A DNA stretch of 64,000 nucleotides from an uncultured Bacteroidota bacterium. Lineage in GTDB: Bacteria; Bacteroidota; Bacteroidia; Flavobacteriales; Flavobacteriaceae. The stretch lies in NCBI GenBank assembly GCA_902613595.1, contig CACMHY010000001.1, positions 558,001-622,000 of the forward strand, written 5' to 3'. The notes below the pieces were generated by a model that saw only the letters and a list, made by a program, of their open reading frames with translations, made no database searches and was not told where the DNA came from. Position 1 is the stretch's first letter, and every line of letters begins with the position of its first letter. This document shows positions 55,582 to 64,000 of this stretch, one piece after another. The position numbers and the translations under genes were made by a program.

Positions 55582-56553
55582 ATGTATCCAATTCAAAGAA
55601 ATAGAAGATTAAGAAGTAGTCCTAGTCTTAGAGCATTAGTACAAGAACACAAATTAAGTGCTGATGATTTTATTGTTCCATTATTTATTATTGAAGGAAA
55701 ACAAAAAAGGGAAAAAATCCCTTCAATGCCTGGTTACTTTAGAATAACACTCGATTTAATTCCAGAACATGTTAAAAATCTTTGGAGTCTTGGATTAAAA
55801 TCAGTTTTGATTTTTGTTAAAATTTCTGAGAATTTAAAAGATAACAAAGGTTCAGAAGCATTAAATTCTGGAGGTTTGATGCAAAGCGCTATAAAAAAGG
55901 TGAAAGATGCTGTCCCAGATATGGTCGTAATGACTGATGTTGCACTCGATCCATATTCCTCATATGGTCATGATGGAATTGTCGATAAGGGAAAAATTAT
56001 TAATGATAAAACTATTGCTGTTTTATCAAAAATGGCATTGTCACATGCAGAAGCAGGTGCCGATGTTGTTGCCCCAAGCGATATGATGGATGGGAGAATT
56101 TTAAAAATAAGGCAACTCTTGGAATCAGAAAACTATCAGGATACAGTAATTATGAGCTATAGTGCTAAATATTCTTCCAATTTTTACGGTCCATTTAGGG
56201 ATGCCTTAGATTCTGCACCAGGATTTGGTGATAAGAAAACTTATCAAATGGACTTTGGAAACAGAAAAGAGGCAATCGTTGAGGCTCAAAGGGATGTTGA
56301 TGAAGGAGCTGATATTATTATGATAAAACCAGGGATAGCCTATCTGGATATAATTAGAGATCTAAAGGAAAATATCACTGCTCCCCTTGCAGCATACCAA
56401 GTAAGTGGGGAATATGCAATGCTCAAAGCCGCAGCTGAAAGGGGTTGGTTAGACCATGATCAAATAATGATGGAACAACTTTTAAGTTTTAAACGTGCTG
56501 GAGCTTCAATGATTGCATCATATTTTGCTGAAGAAGCTGTAAAATTAATTTAA
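55582..56553 (+). CDS. hemB: Delta-aminolevulinic acid dehydratase (porphobilinogen synthase)
   Basis: Condenses two 5-aminolevulinates to porphobilinogen. The 323-residue protein has the two Schiff-base lysines in MSYSAKYSSNFYGPF and IMIKPGIAYLD. The metal loop reads TDVALDPYSSYGHDG and lacks the three zinc-binding Cys of animal and yeast enzymes, so it is the magnesium-type form. It closes the plus-strand heme operon, five bases after the antiporter gene, and converges with the hydroxyproline operon. Confidence 0.96.
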   Translation: MYPIQRNRRLRSSPSLRALVQEHKLSADDFIVPLFIIEGKQKREKIPSMPGYFRITLDLIPEHVKNLWSLGLKSVLIFVKISENLKDNKGSEALNSGGLMQSAIKKVKDAVPDMVVMTDVALDPYSSYGHDGIVDKGKIINDKTIAVLSKMALSHAEAGADVVAPSDMMDGRILKIRQLLESENYQDTVIMSYSAKYSSNFYGPFRDALDSAPGFGDKKTYQMDFGNRKEAIVEAQRDVDEGADIIMIKPGIAYLDIIRDLKENITAPLAAYQVSGEYAMLKAAAERGWLDHDQIMMEQLLSFKRAGASMIASYFAEEAVKLI

Positions 56554-56560
56554 AAATTCA

Positions 56561-57808
56561 TTAGATCCTCTCAGGTAAGAAAGGCTTTAAATCCATTGAT
56601 GTTTTTCTACCTGAGATAACTTCAGTAACCAGTTGTCCTGTTGCTGGTCCCAAGCTCCATCCCATCATAGAATGACCCGTAGCTAAAACCATGTTTTTAA
56701 TTTTTGAGTGCCTGCCAATAAAAGGGAGACCGTCAGGTGAAAGTGGTCGAAGACCGCTTTGAACATCATTAATGGAAGTTTTTGGTATTTCTAAAGTTGG
56801 ATAATATTTTGTTACTGAATCTGCAATGGCATGAACACGTTTAATATTGGTTCTGTCATTTACTCCTGATATCTCCATTGTCCCACCAAACCGTGTGAAA
56901 CCTTCCATAGGTGTTACGGCTACTTTAGACTCTAAAAGAATTGCTGGTAGTGTTATCCCGGTAGATTTGTAAACATTTATCCTGTAGCCTTTTCCCGGTT
57001 GAATCAATAATTTGATACCCAAGTCCTTTAAAATTTGTTGTGACCAAGCTCCAGTTGACAAAACAAATTCATCTGCTTCAAAAATTCCTTTATCTGTTAC
57101 TACTTTCTGAATTTGTTTGTCATTTTTTTGGAAATATTTTACTGTATTCTCTAATTTAAATCCAACACCCTTTTTAATCAAATAATCTTTTAAATTATTG
57201 ATAAATAGCTCTGGGGTTGAGTGTGCATCGCTTTTATACCAGAAGGCTCCAGCAATATCCATAGGAATGTCCGGTTGTATTTTTAAAACTTGTTCTTTTG
57301 AAAATTGCTCTACTTTAATCCCCAAATCTTTTGCCCATTTTGAGATCTCTGATTCCTCTTTTTCGGCGTGAGAAGTTTTATAGGCCATTAGAAGACCTTT
57401 AGTTTCTAGGTGAAAGTCAAAAGATTCTGATTTTAGCATTTCTAAGTACAACTTTTTACTCAAAAGATTTATATCAAGAATCGATTTCATTGAGCTTTGG
57501 ACATGGTCATTTGTACAAGATTTCATAAATTTTAGGCCCCATCTAATCAGATCTAAATCAAAACGTGGTTTAATGTAAAAAGGACTTTTAGCATTAAACA
57601 TCCATTTCATTCCTTTTGAAATCATTCCTGGTGCAGCCATGGGAACTATGTGGCTGGGAGTTAAATAACCTGCGTTTACATGTGAAGCTCCAGAGTCTAA
57701 TCTACCCTTATCAATAATTGTTACTTCATGTCCTTCCTGGATTAGATAATAAGCAGTTGATAAACCAACTATGCCACCCCCCAATACAACAACTTTTTTT
57801 TTGACCAT
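56561..57808 (-). CDS. D-hydroxyproline dehydrogenase (DadA-like FAD oxidoreductase)
   Basis: A 415-residue DAO-family flavoprotein. The FAD motif is VVLGGGIVGLSTAYYLIQEG at the N-terminus, and the C-terminal GHSMMGWSLGPATGQLV is typical of DadA-type D-amino acid dehydrogenases. In this operon it should oxidise cis-4-hydroxy-D-proline to pyrroline-4-hydroxy-2-carboxylate. It is one base downstream of the epimerase gene, is the last gene of the minus-strand operon, and converges with hemB. Confidence 0.9.
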   Translation of the reverse strand: MVKKKVVVLGGGIVGLSTAYYLIQEGHEVTIIDKGRLDSGASHVNAGYLTPSHIVPMAAPGMISKGMKWMFNAKSPFYIKPRFDLDLIRWGLKFMKSCTNDHVQSSMKSILDINLLSKKLYLEMLKSESFDFHLETKGLLMAYKTSHAEKEESEISKWAKDLGIKVEQFSKEQVLKIQPDIPMDIAGAFWYKSDAHSTPELFINNLKDYLIKKGVGFKLENTVKYFQKNDKQIQKVVTDKGIFEADEFVLSTGAWSQQILKDLGIKLLIQPGKGYRINVYKSTGITLPAILLESKVAVTPMEGFTRFGGTMEISGVNDRTNIKRVHAIADSVTKYYPTLEIPKTSINDVQSGLRPLSPDGLPFIGRHSKIKNMVLATGHSMMGWSLGPATGQLVTEVISGRKTSMDLKPFLPERI

Positions 57809-57809
57809 A

Positions 57810-58820
57810 TCAGACTACTTGAAATCCTTTAACATAAGGATCTTCTGGATCTAAAATTAGTTTATTGTATCCCGTAATTCGAGCACTCCCCTGAATACTA
57901 GGAACAATGCCTTGATACTTTCCAATATTTATCTCATTTTCAATTCTTCCAATAAAGGTGGATCCTATAATACTTTCGTGAACAAACTTCTCCCCTTTTT
58001 TTAATTTTCCCTTTGTATACCGTTGTGCCATTCGTGCACATGTACCAGTTCCACAAGGGGAACGATCAATAGCTTTATCTCCATAAAATACAGCATTACT
58101 AGCTGTCGAAAAATTTTTTGTAGGCTTTCCAGCCCAAAGGATATGACTGCATCCATTTATCTTTTTATCCAGTGGATGAATAAAATTGTGTTCTCTGTTT
58201 ATTTTTTCTCTTATTTCCCTGCTCCATTTGATTAGATCCGATGTAGTATATTTTGAAATACCTCTAAAATTGTCTTGAATATCAATTATAGCATAAAAAT
58301 TACCTCCATAGGAAACATCAATTTTGAGAGCTCCTAAATCCGAACAGACTATTTCCAAATCTGAAGCAGCTAAAAAAGCAGGTACATTATTAAATTTTAT
58401 TTCAGTAATTTTTGTACCCTCTTGTTTGTAAATGCATCTTACAAGTCCAGCAGGAGTCTCGACATTTAATATTCCTTTTTGTTTTGGAGAGATCAGGTTT
58501 TCTTCTAATAAAATTGTTAATGTTCCTATAAGTCCGTGACCACACATAGGTAAACATCCACTTGTCTCTATAAATAAAACTGCAAGATCATTCTCTTTGT
58601 TGTCTGGCTCATAAAAAAATGAACCACTCATCATGTCATGTCCGCGGGGTTCAAACATTAATCCAGTTCGAATCCAATCGAATTCATTAATAAAATGAAT
58701 TCTTTTCTCACCCATAGATGAGCCCTTTAGCTTTGGTTTAGGCCCTTTAACAAGTCGGACCGGGTTGCCTTGTGTGTAGGCGTCTATACAATCAAAAATT
58801 AACCTTTCTTTGGAATTCAT
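57810..58820 (-). CDS. 4-hydroxyproline 2-epimerase (proline racemase family)
   Basis: A 336-residue enzyme that converts trans-4-hydroxy-L-proline to cis-4-hydroxy-D-proline. Both catalytic cysteines of the racemase/epimerase type are present: the first in LPMCGHGLIG and the second in RSPCGTGTCARM. trans-3-hydroxyproline dehydratases of the same family replace the first Cys, so epimerase is the better call. Its start overlaps the stop of the aldehyde dehydrogenase by four bases. Confidence 0.92.
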   Translation of the reverse strand: MNSKERLIFDCIDAYTQGNPVRLVKGPKPKLKGSSMGEKRIHFINEFDWIRTGLMFEPRGHDMMSGSFFYEPDNKENDLAVLFIETSGCLPMCGHGLIGTLTILLEENLISPKQKGILNVETPAGLVRCIYKQEGTKITEIKFNNVPAFLAASDLEIVCSDLGALKIDVSYGGNFYAIIDIQDNFRGISKYTTSDLIKWSREIREKINREHNFIHPLDKKINGCSHILWAGKPTKNFSTASNAVFYGDKAIDRSPCGTGTCARMAQRYTKGKLKKGEKFVHESIIGSTFIGRIENEINIGKYQGIVPSIQGSARITGYNKLILDPEDPYVKGFQVV

Positions 58821-60355
58821 ATTGCCTTTTTAGTCATTTGTCCATTAACTGACCTTTCTATAGCTAGGGGGTTTTCATCTTTTAAAGCCGATGGAAGTAA
58901 GACATTAGGACAATCTTGGAAAACAATTGGTCTTAGCCAACGGTATATGGAATCAGTGCCTACTGAAGTAAAACGTCCGTCTGATGAAGCTGGGTAAGGA
59001 CCTCCATGTTGCATGGCTTTAGTAACAGCAACACCTGTAGGAACACCTTCAAAAAGTAATCTTCCTACTTTATTTTTAATCTGGTTTACTAATTTTTTTA
59101 AACCAACTTGGTCATTATTATCTGATAAAAGAGTTCCAGTCAGTTGACCAGGGATAATTTTAGCCAATTCACTCATTTGCTCAATCGAACTGCATTTTAC
59201 AAATAGACTAAAAGGCCCAAAAACTTCATCTACTAGTTCTTTATTTTCTAACAACACTGAAGCTGAAATTAATCCTAAAGCAGCAATATTCTTGGACTGT
59301 TTATATACCTTTAACCCCTCTATATTATTTAGATCTTCAATTTTTTTTAAATAATTACTCTCAATATTTAGATGAACCATAGGAGGTAATTCCATTTGAT
59401 TTAATTTTTGATTCACCTGTGTAACCATATCACTTTTGCCTTTAGAATCGCAAAAAATTATTATCCCAGGATTAGTACAAAACTGACCTGTGCCTAAAAC
59501 AATTGATTGTGCCAAAGTATCTGAAAGATTTTTGTCATTCTCTAATCTTTTTTCTGTAATAAAAATTGGATTTACACTTCCCATCTCAGCAAAAACAGGT
59601 ATCGGCTCTTCCCTTTTTTGGGCCAGATCATATAATGCTTTTCCACCAAAAAAACTTCCTGTAAATCCTACTCCTTTTAATGCTGAATGATTTACAAGTT
59701 CACTACCAACATTATGAGATATTCCACCTAGGTGGGAAAATATTTCTAATGGTAAGCTGCAATATTCAATTGCATTTAAGATAGCTTCAGCGACAAGAGC
59801 ACTTGTCCCTGCATGGAAAGGATGCGCTTTTACTATAACTGGACATCCAGCTGCAAATGCAGAAATCGTATCTCCACCAGCAGTTGAAAAAGCAAGTGGG
59901 AAATTACTTGCCCCAAATACAGCAATGGGTCCAATGGGGAAAAGCATTTTTCTTAAATCTGGTCCATTTGTATTTATTATTGGATTAATAAAAGATCCTA
60001 AAGCCAAAAGCTTGATAAATTCTTGAATTTGTCCTAAAGTCCTTTGAAATTCTCCCTCAGCACGAGCACTAGGAAGGGCTGATTCCAGCTGATAAATATT
60101 TAAAATTTCATTTTTTTTAAGGTTGAGCTGTTTTTGAATTGCTTTTAAAAACTCTATTCTCTCAGAAAAAGAGGTTTCAGAAAAAGATTCAAAAACAGAA
60201 CTGGCTTTCTTAACTGCTTGATCGATTTGATCTTTATTGGCCTCTTCGAATTCATTTGGAATAGACTTATTTGTTTTTGGATTAACCGTTTGAAATGTTT
60301 TAGCTTTTGGATTTGTTTGCCAAACACCCGCAACCAAGTTCTCAACTTTAATCAT
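58817..60355 (-). CDS. 2-oxoglutarate semialdehyde (2,5-dioxovalerate) dehydrogenase
   Basis: A 512-residue aldehyde dehydrogenase that oxidises alpha-ketoglutarate semialdehyde to 2-oxoglutarate. The catalytic Glu is in PVFAEMGSVNPIFI, a sequence typical of the KGSA dehydrogenase subgroup, and the catalytic Cys is in GTGQFCTNPG. GASNFPLAFSTAGGDT is the cofactor region. Its ends overlap both neighbours by four bases, so the operon is translationally coupled. It is the last step of hydroxyproline degradation. Confidence 0.93.
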   Translation of the reverse strand: MIKVENLVAGVWQTNPKAKTFQTVNPKTNKSIPNEFEEANKDQIDQAVKKASSVFESFSETSFSERIEFLKAIQKQLNLKKNEILNIYQLESALPSARAEGEFQRTLGQIQEFIKLLALGSFINPIINTNGPDLRKMLFPIGPIAVFGASNFPLAFSTAGGDTISAFAAGCPVIVKAHPFHAGTSALVAEAILNAIEYCSLPLEIFSHLGGISHNVGSELVNHSALKGVGFTGSFFGGKALYDLAQKREEPIPVFAEMGSVNPIFITEKRLENDKNLSDTLAQSIVLGTGQFCTNPGIIIFCDSKGKSDMVTQVNQKLNQMELPPMVHLNIESNYLKKIEDLNNIEGLKVYKQSKNIAALGLISASVLLENKELVDEVFGPFSLFVKCSSIEQMSELAKIIPGQLTGTLLSDNNDQVGLKKLVNQIKNKVGRLLFEGVPTGVAVTKAMQHGGPYPASSDGRFTSVGTDSIYRWLRPIVFQDCPNVLLPSALKDENPLAIERSVNGQMTKKAI

Positions 60356-61272
60356 AAATACTTTTTGTAATCTAAATTTTTAGGTCTTTTTGCAAGACCT
60401 TTTTTAATAATCTTGTTCACCCTTTCAAGTTCTTCTCCTTGAAGAGGAAGTCTAGGGGGTCTTACATGACCTGTCCCCATTCCTGTTGCCAATTCACACA
60501 ATTTGATATTTTGAACTAGCTGGGGAGAAATATCAAGCTCTAATAAAGGTAAAAACCACCTAAAAATTGATCGTGCTTTATCTAGTTCTCCTTTCTTACA
60601 ATAGGTATATATTGCAACAGTTTCTTCTGGAAAGGCGTCTACTAGTCCAGCAACCCAACCACTTGCTCCCATAAGTAAGGTTTCCATTGCGATTGTATCC
60701 ACACCACATAAGATTTTAAAACGGTCTCCAAAGCGGTTAATCATCCTAGTTATATTTGTTACATCTCTGGTAGACTCTTTTACAGCAGATATATTTTTAT
60801 GCTCTTTTAATTTCTCAAACATATCTAAGGTTACTTCAATTTTATAATCAACAGGATTATTATATATCATTATCGGCAGACTTGTTGATGATGCCACGGA
60901 TGAAAAATATGATACTGTTTCTTGATCATTTGCTTTGTAGCGCATTGGAGGAAGCAGCATTAATCCGTCTGCACCCTCAGCCTCGAGTTCTTTTGCTAAT
61001 TCTACCGCTTTTGAGGTAGCTTGTTCAGCAATATTCATTATGACAGGAATTTTCCCATCTACTTCATCCAAAGTAGTTGCTAGAAGTTCTTTTTTCTCTA
61101 AATCTTTGAGTGTACTCGCCTCTCCTAATGTACCACCAAGTATTATCCCATGTACTCCTGCTTTTATTTGATTAGATAAATTATTTCTAAAAGCCTTTAA
61201 ATCCAATACCCCATTTTTATCAAATTGAGTTGTTATTGCAGGCATTACACCTTCCCAGTCAAATTGTTTCAT
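60352..61272 (-). CDS. Pyrroline-4-hydroxy-2-carboxylate deaminase (DapA family)
   Basis: A 306-residue TIM barrel of the dihydrodipicolinate synthase/N-acetylneuraminate lyase family. The Schiff-base Lys is in ISAVKESTRDV, the Tyr of the active-site triad in MIYNNPVDYKI, and the GGTLGEASTL loop binds the carboxylate. In hydroxyproline operons this family member deaminates the pyrroline carboxylate to alpha-ketoglutarate semialdehyde. It is the first gene of the minus-strand operon; a dehydratase of sugar acids is the alternative but does not fit the neighbours. Confidence 0.9.
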   Translation of the reverse strand: MKQFDWEGVMPAITTQFDKNGVLDLKAFRNNLSNQIKAGVHGIILGGTLGEASTLKDLEKKELLATTLDEVDGKIPVIMNIAEQATSKAVELAKELEAEGADGLMLLPPMRYKANDQETVSYFSSVASSTSLPIMIYNNPVDYKIEVTLDMFEKLKEHKNISAVKESTRDVTNITRMINRFGDRFKILCGVDTIAMETLLMGASGWVAGLVDAFPEETVAIYTYCKKGELDKARSIFRWFLPLLELDISPQLVQNIKLCELATGMGTGHVRPPRLPLQGEELERVNKIIKKGLAKRPKNLDYKKYL

Positions 61273-61390
61273 TTACTTTGAATTCGAATAATTACTGTAG
61301 AACTAATATAAGTTTTTAAAAAAATAAGTTGACTTCTGTTTAATTAAAATTTGTAGCTGTAGTTAGGTAATTTAGGTTTTAAAAAAATAT

Positions 61391-61398
61391 TAGATTTG
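61391..61398 (+). promoter_or_regulatory. Candidate -7 box before the serine hydrolase gene
   Basis: TAGATTTG matches TAnnTTTG and ends nine bases before the ATG at 61408. If used, the leader would be four or five bases. No -33 element is evident at the usual spacing. Confidence 0.33.
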
Positions 61399-61407
61399 CA
61401 CAAACAA

Positions 61408-62565
61408 ATGGTAAAAAAAATTCTCTCATATTTGGGGTTCATTATATTGATCCTTGTAGGTCTACTATATATTTCAAAATACAATTATATTCTGCGTGGT
61501 GTTTCTAAAATCTATTTAACTGGTCACGTTACCGCTTATATATCTGATTATAAGGTATACGATAACCATACTTTGCCTGCTTCAGAAAACCCCAGTCCAT
61601 GGCCTAAGCACAAAAAATTTAATAGCGTTTCACTAGGTAACGATTTCAAAGATTTTTTAAAAGAAACAAAAACAGTAGCCTTTGTTTTGATCAAAAATGA
61701 CAGTGTATTTTTTGAAAAATATTATGACGGTTATAAACCTAGCTCTAAAAGTAATTCGTTTTCAATGTCAAAAAGTTACGTTTCTGCATTACTTGGCAAG
61801 GCTATCATGCAAGGATATATCAATAATCTTGATCAAAAAGCAAAAGATTTTATTCCTGAATTAAAAGGGCCCTTCTCAGATCAAGTTACCGTCGGTGATT
61901 TGTCCAGTATGGCTTCAGGTCTTCGTTGGGATGAAGCTTACTATTCCCCTTTTTCAGTCACTGCAGCCTCATATTTTGTTAAAGATCTAAATAAACTTAT
62001 GCTTGATCAGCCCATAGAAATAGAACCTGGAAAGAAATTTAATTACAAAAGCGGTGCAACACAATTGCTGGGTATGGTGATTGCAAATGCAACTGGAAAA
62101 AACTTAACTGACTACTTGTATGAAACTCTGTGGAACCCAATGGGTAACGAATTTGATAGCTATTGGCAAGTTGACAGTGCTGAAAAAGGAGTTGAAAAAG
62201 CTTTTTGTTGCATCGCTTCTAGTGCAAAAAATTTTGCGCGTCTGGCCAAACTTTATAAAGATCACGGCAGATGGAATGGTGAGGTACTACTAGATTCAAG
62301 CTTTATAGCCAAATCACTAAGACCCCGATTTTCTGAAAGTGACGAATATGGATATGGTTGGTGGTTGGAGGAATATAAAAATCATAAAGTTTTTATGGAG
62401 CGAGGCCACCTGGGTCAATACGTTATAACTTTTCCTGATGAAAATTTAATTTTAGTTCGCCTAGGAAAAAGTAAGGGTCCTAAAGATGACTCAAAAAGTG
62501 ACTTTACTCCTGACATTTATCGTTATATGGATGCTGCTTTAAAATTAAACTCTACTTTAAATTAA
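61408..62565 (+). CDS. Beta-lactamase-family serine hydrolase
   Basis: A 385-residue class C beta-lactamase-related protein. An N-terminal membrane segment (ILSYLGFIILILVGLLYI) anchors it outside the cytoplasm. The catalytic SxxK is in FSMSKSYVSALLGK, the Tyr-motif region is KFNYKSGATQLLG, and the third motif is probably MERGHLGQYVI. Such proteins act as esterases, peptidases or amidases. The ATG at 61408 is chosen; an in-frame TTG at 61396 lies in a -7 box match. It is divergent from the hydroxyproline operon and converges with the sarcosine-oxidase-like gene. Confidence 0.88.
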   Translation: MVKKILSYLGFIILILVGLLYISKYNYILRGVSKIYLTGHVTAYISDYKVYDNHTLPASENPSPWPKHKKFNSVSLGNDFKDFLKETKTVAFVLIKNDSVFFEKYYDGYKPSSKSNSFSMSKSYVSALLGKAIMQGYINNLDQKAKDFIPELKGPFSDQVTVGDLSSMASGLRWDEAYYSPFSVTAASYFVKDLNKLMLDQPIEIEPGKKFNYKSGATQLLGMVIANATGKNLTDYLYETLWNPMGNEFDSYWQVDSAEKGVEKAFCCIASSAKNFARLAKLYKDHGRWNGEVLLDSSFIAKSLRPRFSESDEYGYGWWLEEYKNHKVFMERGHLGQYVITFPDENLILVRLGKSKGPKDDSKSDFTPDIYRYMDAALKLNSTLN

Positions 62566-62570
62566 TGCTG

Positions 62571-63740
62571 CTAAATAGCATTTTTACTAAATCTTTTTAG
62601 CTTGAGAAATTCAGTAGGATAATCGGAGTTGTCTTTTTCAACAAGATCAGTAACTATCTCACCGACAACACTTGTAAACTTAAAACCGTGTCCACTAAAA
62701 CCAGCAGTGATTATTACATCTTGATTAGTAGGGTGATGATCAATAATAAAATCGTCATCTTTACTGTAAGTATAAAGGCATGTTTTAGAAGTATGGATAG
62801 ATTCAATACCCTTAGGAATGAATTTTTGTATCGCCTCTAAAAGTTCTTCTTCCTGTTTTTTTGACACCCTTCTATCGACATTATTAGGGTCAGTTTCTTC
62901 CCCTTTAAAATGATGTGCAAATTTTAGTCCTTGATAACCATCATGCGAAATAGAACTTGGTAAAATTGGAAACCCATAAAACATGCCTTTTGTAGAATTA
63001 TCAGCATAAGTCCAACAGGGAAAAGATTCTAGAGTAAAATCCTCCCAATTTTTAGGTTTTGCCCATGCAAGAATTTGTTTTGTGACCTTAAAATCTGAAA
63101 CGTTAGAAAGTTCTGACATCCAAGCTCCAACGGAAATAACCAATTTTTTACACTGGTATGTGTTCCTGTTAGTTTGAACAATAATTGAATCTTCTTTTTT
63201 ATACCACTTGACTGCTTTTTCGTTTGTGTTAATTTTTGCTCCATTATTTTGAGCAAGTTTAGTAAATGCTATAATTGCCCTTTCTGGTGTAATAAAACCG
63301 GCATCTTTTTCAAGCATATTAACAAAAGTTTCAGGAATTTTAAATTGTGGGTATTTTTCTTTCTGCTCCTCAGCTGTGAATTGGTTAATTTTAATGCCAT
63401 ATTGCTCAGCAGATCTTCTAGACCCTTTAATTAACAGATGATCTTCTGGACCAAAGTATAGAAGTCCTGTTTTAAAATATATTTGCTCCCCGTATTCTTT
63501 TTGAAGGATTTCCCAATTCTTGTAAGCTCCTTTAAGTAAAGGCACATAACTTGGATGTTCAAAATAAGCCTTTCTTATAATTCGGCTATGCCCATTATGA
63601 GAACCATAGTTGTGAGGTATATCAAATTGTTCGATCCCTAATATTTTAAAACCTCTTTTAGAAAGATGGTAACATGAGGAAGATCCCATACTACCTATAC
63701 CTAAAACAATAGCGTCATAATTTGTTTCTAATTGACTCAT
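62571..63740 (-). CDS. Monomeric sarcosine oxidase-like flavoenzyme
   Basis: A 389-residue FAD enzyme of the monomeric sarcosine oxidase / N-methyltryptophan oxidase family, which oxidises N-methyl or cyclic secondary amines. The FAD motif is VLGIGSMGSSSCYHLSKRG. The Cys in HTSKTCLYTYSKDDD matches the residue that binds FAD covalently in this family, and AGFSGHGFKFTS is the C-terminal signature. It lies next to the hydroxyproline operon and may act on related amines such as sarcosine or pipecolate. Start ATG at 63740, directly after an in-frame GTG. Confidence 0.9.
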   Translation of the reverse strand: MSQLETNYDAIVLGIGSMGSSSCYHLSKRGFKILGIEQFDIPHNYGSHNGHSRIIRKAYFEHPSYVPLLKGAYKNWEILQKEYGEQIYFKTGLLYFGPEDHLLIKGSRRSAEQYGIKINQFTAEEQKEKYPQFKIPETFVNMLEKDAGFITPERAIIAFTKLAQNNGAKINTNEKAVKWYKKEDSIIVQTNRNTYQCKKLVISVGAWMSELSNVSDFKVTKQILAWAKPKNWEDFTLESFPCWTYADNSTKGMFYGFPILPSSISHDGYQGLKFAHHFKGEETDPNNVDRRVSKKQEEELLEAIQKFIPKGIESIHTSKTCLYTYSKDDDFIIDHHPTNQDVIITAGFSGHGFKFTSVVGEIVTDLVEKDNSDYPTEFLKLKRFSKNAI

Positions 63741-63798
63741 CACTTATCAAAATAGAATGTTTGAGGGGTAGTTTTTAATTAATTTAATTGTATAAAAT

Positions 63799-64000
63799 TT
63801 ATTTGTAAAACTTATTTGACTTAATAACAAGATAAATTAAACTCAAAGTAATAAGTAATGAATAAATTGAAATTGCAACCTTGTCATTATATAACCACTT
63901 AAAAATTACAAAAATTAAAAACGTGTAAGCAGATTGTTGTCTAAAAAAATTTTTAAAAAAAATTAGAAATTTATCTAGATCAAATTTTTTTCTTTCAGCT
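63799..64000 (-). CDS. C-terminal end of a membrane protein, cut by the window edge
   Basis: A 66-codon open frame runs in from the right edge on the minus strand and stops at 63801-63799. It encodes a charged stretch (AERKKFDLDKFLIFFKNFF) followed by two hydrophobic helices (YTFLIFVIFKWLY and ISIYSLLITLSLIYLVIK) and a short basic tail. The alternation of aromatic, charged and hydrophobic residues looks like real protein. I do not recognise the family, and the start lies outside the window. Confidence 0.55.
   Translation of the reverse strand, partial: AERKKFDLDKFLIFFKNFFRQQSAYTFLIFVIFKWLYNDKVAISIYSLLITLSLIYLVIKSNKFYK

Overview
The window looks like a chromosomal segment of a marine-type member of the Bacteroidota, most likely class Flavobacteriia. 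The DNA is strongly AT-rich. Starts lack Shine-Dalgarno sequences, and matches to the Bacteroidota -7 promoter box (TAnnTTTG) sit close to several start codons. The gene content also fits: a CarboxypepD_reg-like TonB-dependent receptor, a surface-type lipoprotein with an acidic stretch after its Cys, DUF2723 and DUF3109 proteins, a bacilliredoxin, HemJ, and the rimP-nusA-infB order followed by a SPOR protein. I cannot name the genus. Coding density is high and no gene-free stretch exceeds 300 bases. I see no insertion sequence, prophage or CRISPR array.

Layout. 1-4939: SPOR protein, and the translation/transcription operon rimP-nusA-infB on the minus strand, with a terminator-like hairpin directly before rimP. 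5100-9599: a VWA protein and MoxR-type AAA+ ATPase pair, a ferredoxin/flavodoxin-NADP+ reductase and a PhzF-family protein. 9607-10497: an exported sugar isomerase-like TIM barrel. 10594-17604: a tightly packed operon of a tryptophanase-family PLP lyase, iron-type alcohol dehydrogenase, ribulose-phosphate-epimerase-like enzyme, and a complete fructose-family phosphotransferase system (EIIA, EIIC, EIIB, HPr, EI). The EI gene has no normal start codon and lies in the same frame as HPr behind a single TAG. 17691-20832: GMC oxidoreductase and amidohydrolase lipoprotein. 20916-20988: tRNA-Gln. 21106-27591: DUF2723 membrane protein, Cys-free thioredoxin-fold protein, metallophosphoesterase and dGTPase. 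27752-34250: a putative outer-membrane uptake set (beta-helix lipoprotein, TonB receptor) next to a PiT phosphate permease with a PhoU-like tail. 34253-43763: YwqK/MORN protein, ribonucleotide reductase nrdB-nrdA, DUF3109, MarC, an S41 protease/dCMP deaminase/HupE/DjlA-like group, and bacilliredoxin. 43943-56553: histidine kinase, MATE exporter and a heme biosynthesis supercluster. 56561-61272: a complete 4-hydroxyproline catabolic operon. 61408-63740: serine hydrolase and sarcosine-oxidase-like enzyme. 63799-64000: the C-terminal end of a membrane protein cut by the window edge.

How the genes work together. The heme cluster supplies every step from glutamyl-tRNA to heme except glutamate-1-semialdehyde aminotransferase: hemA, hemB, hemC, hemD, hemE, hemF, hemJ and hemH. 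A divergent AraC-type regulator lies between hemH and hemA. The hydroxyproline operon encodes epimerase, D-hydroxyproline dehydrogenase, deaminase and semialdehyde dehydrogenase, giving 2-oxoglutarate. The most unusual part is the PTS operon. PTS sugar transport is uncommon in Flavobacteriia, and pairing it with a tryptophanase-fold lyase, a dehydrogenase and an epimerase suggests an uncharacterised catabolic route whose substrate I cannot deduce.
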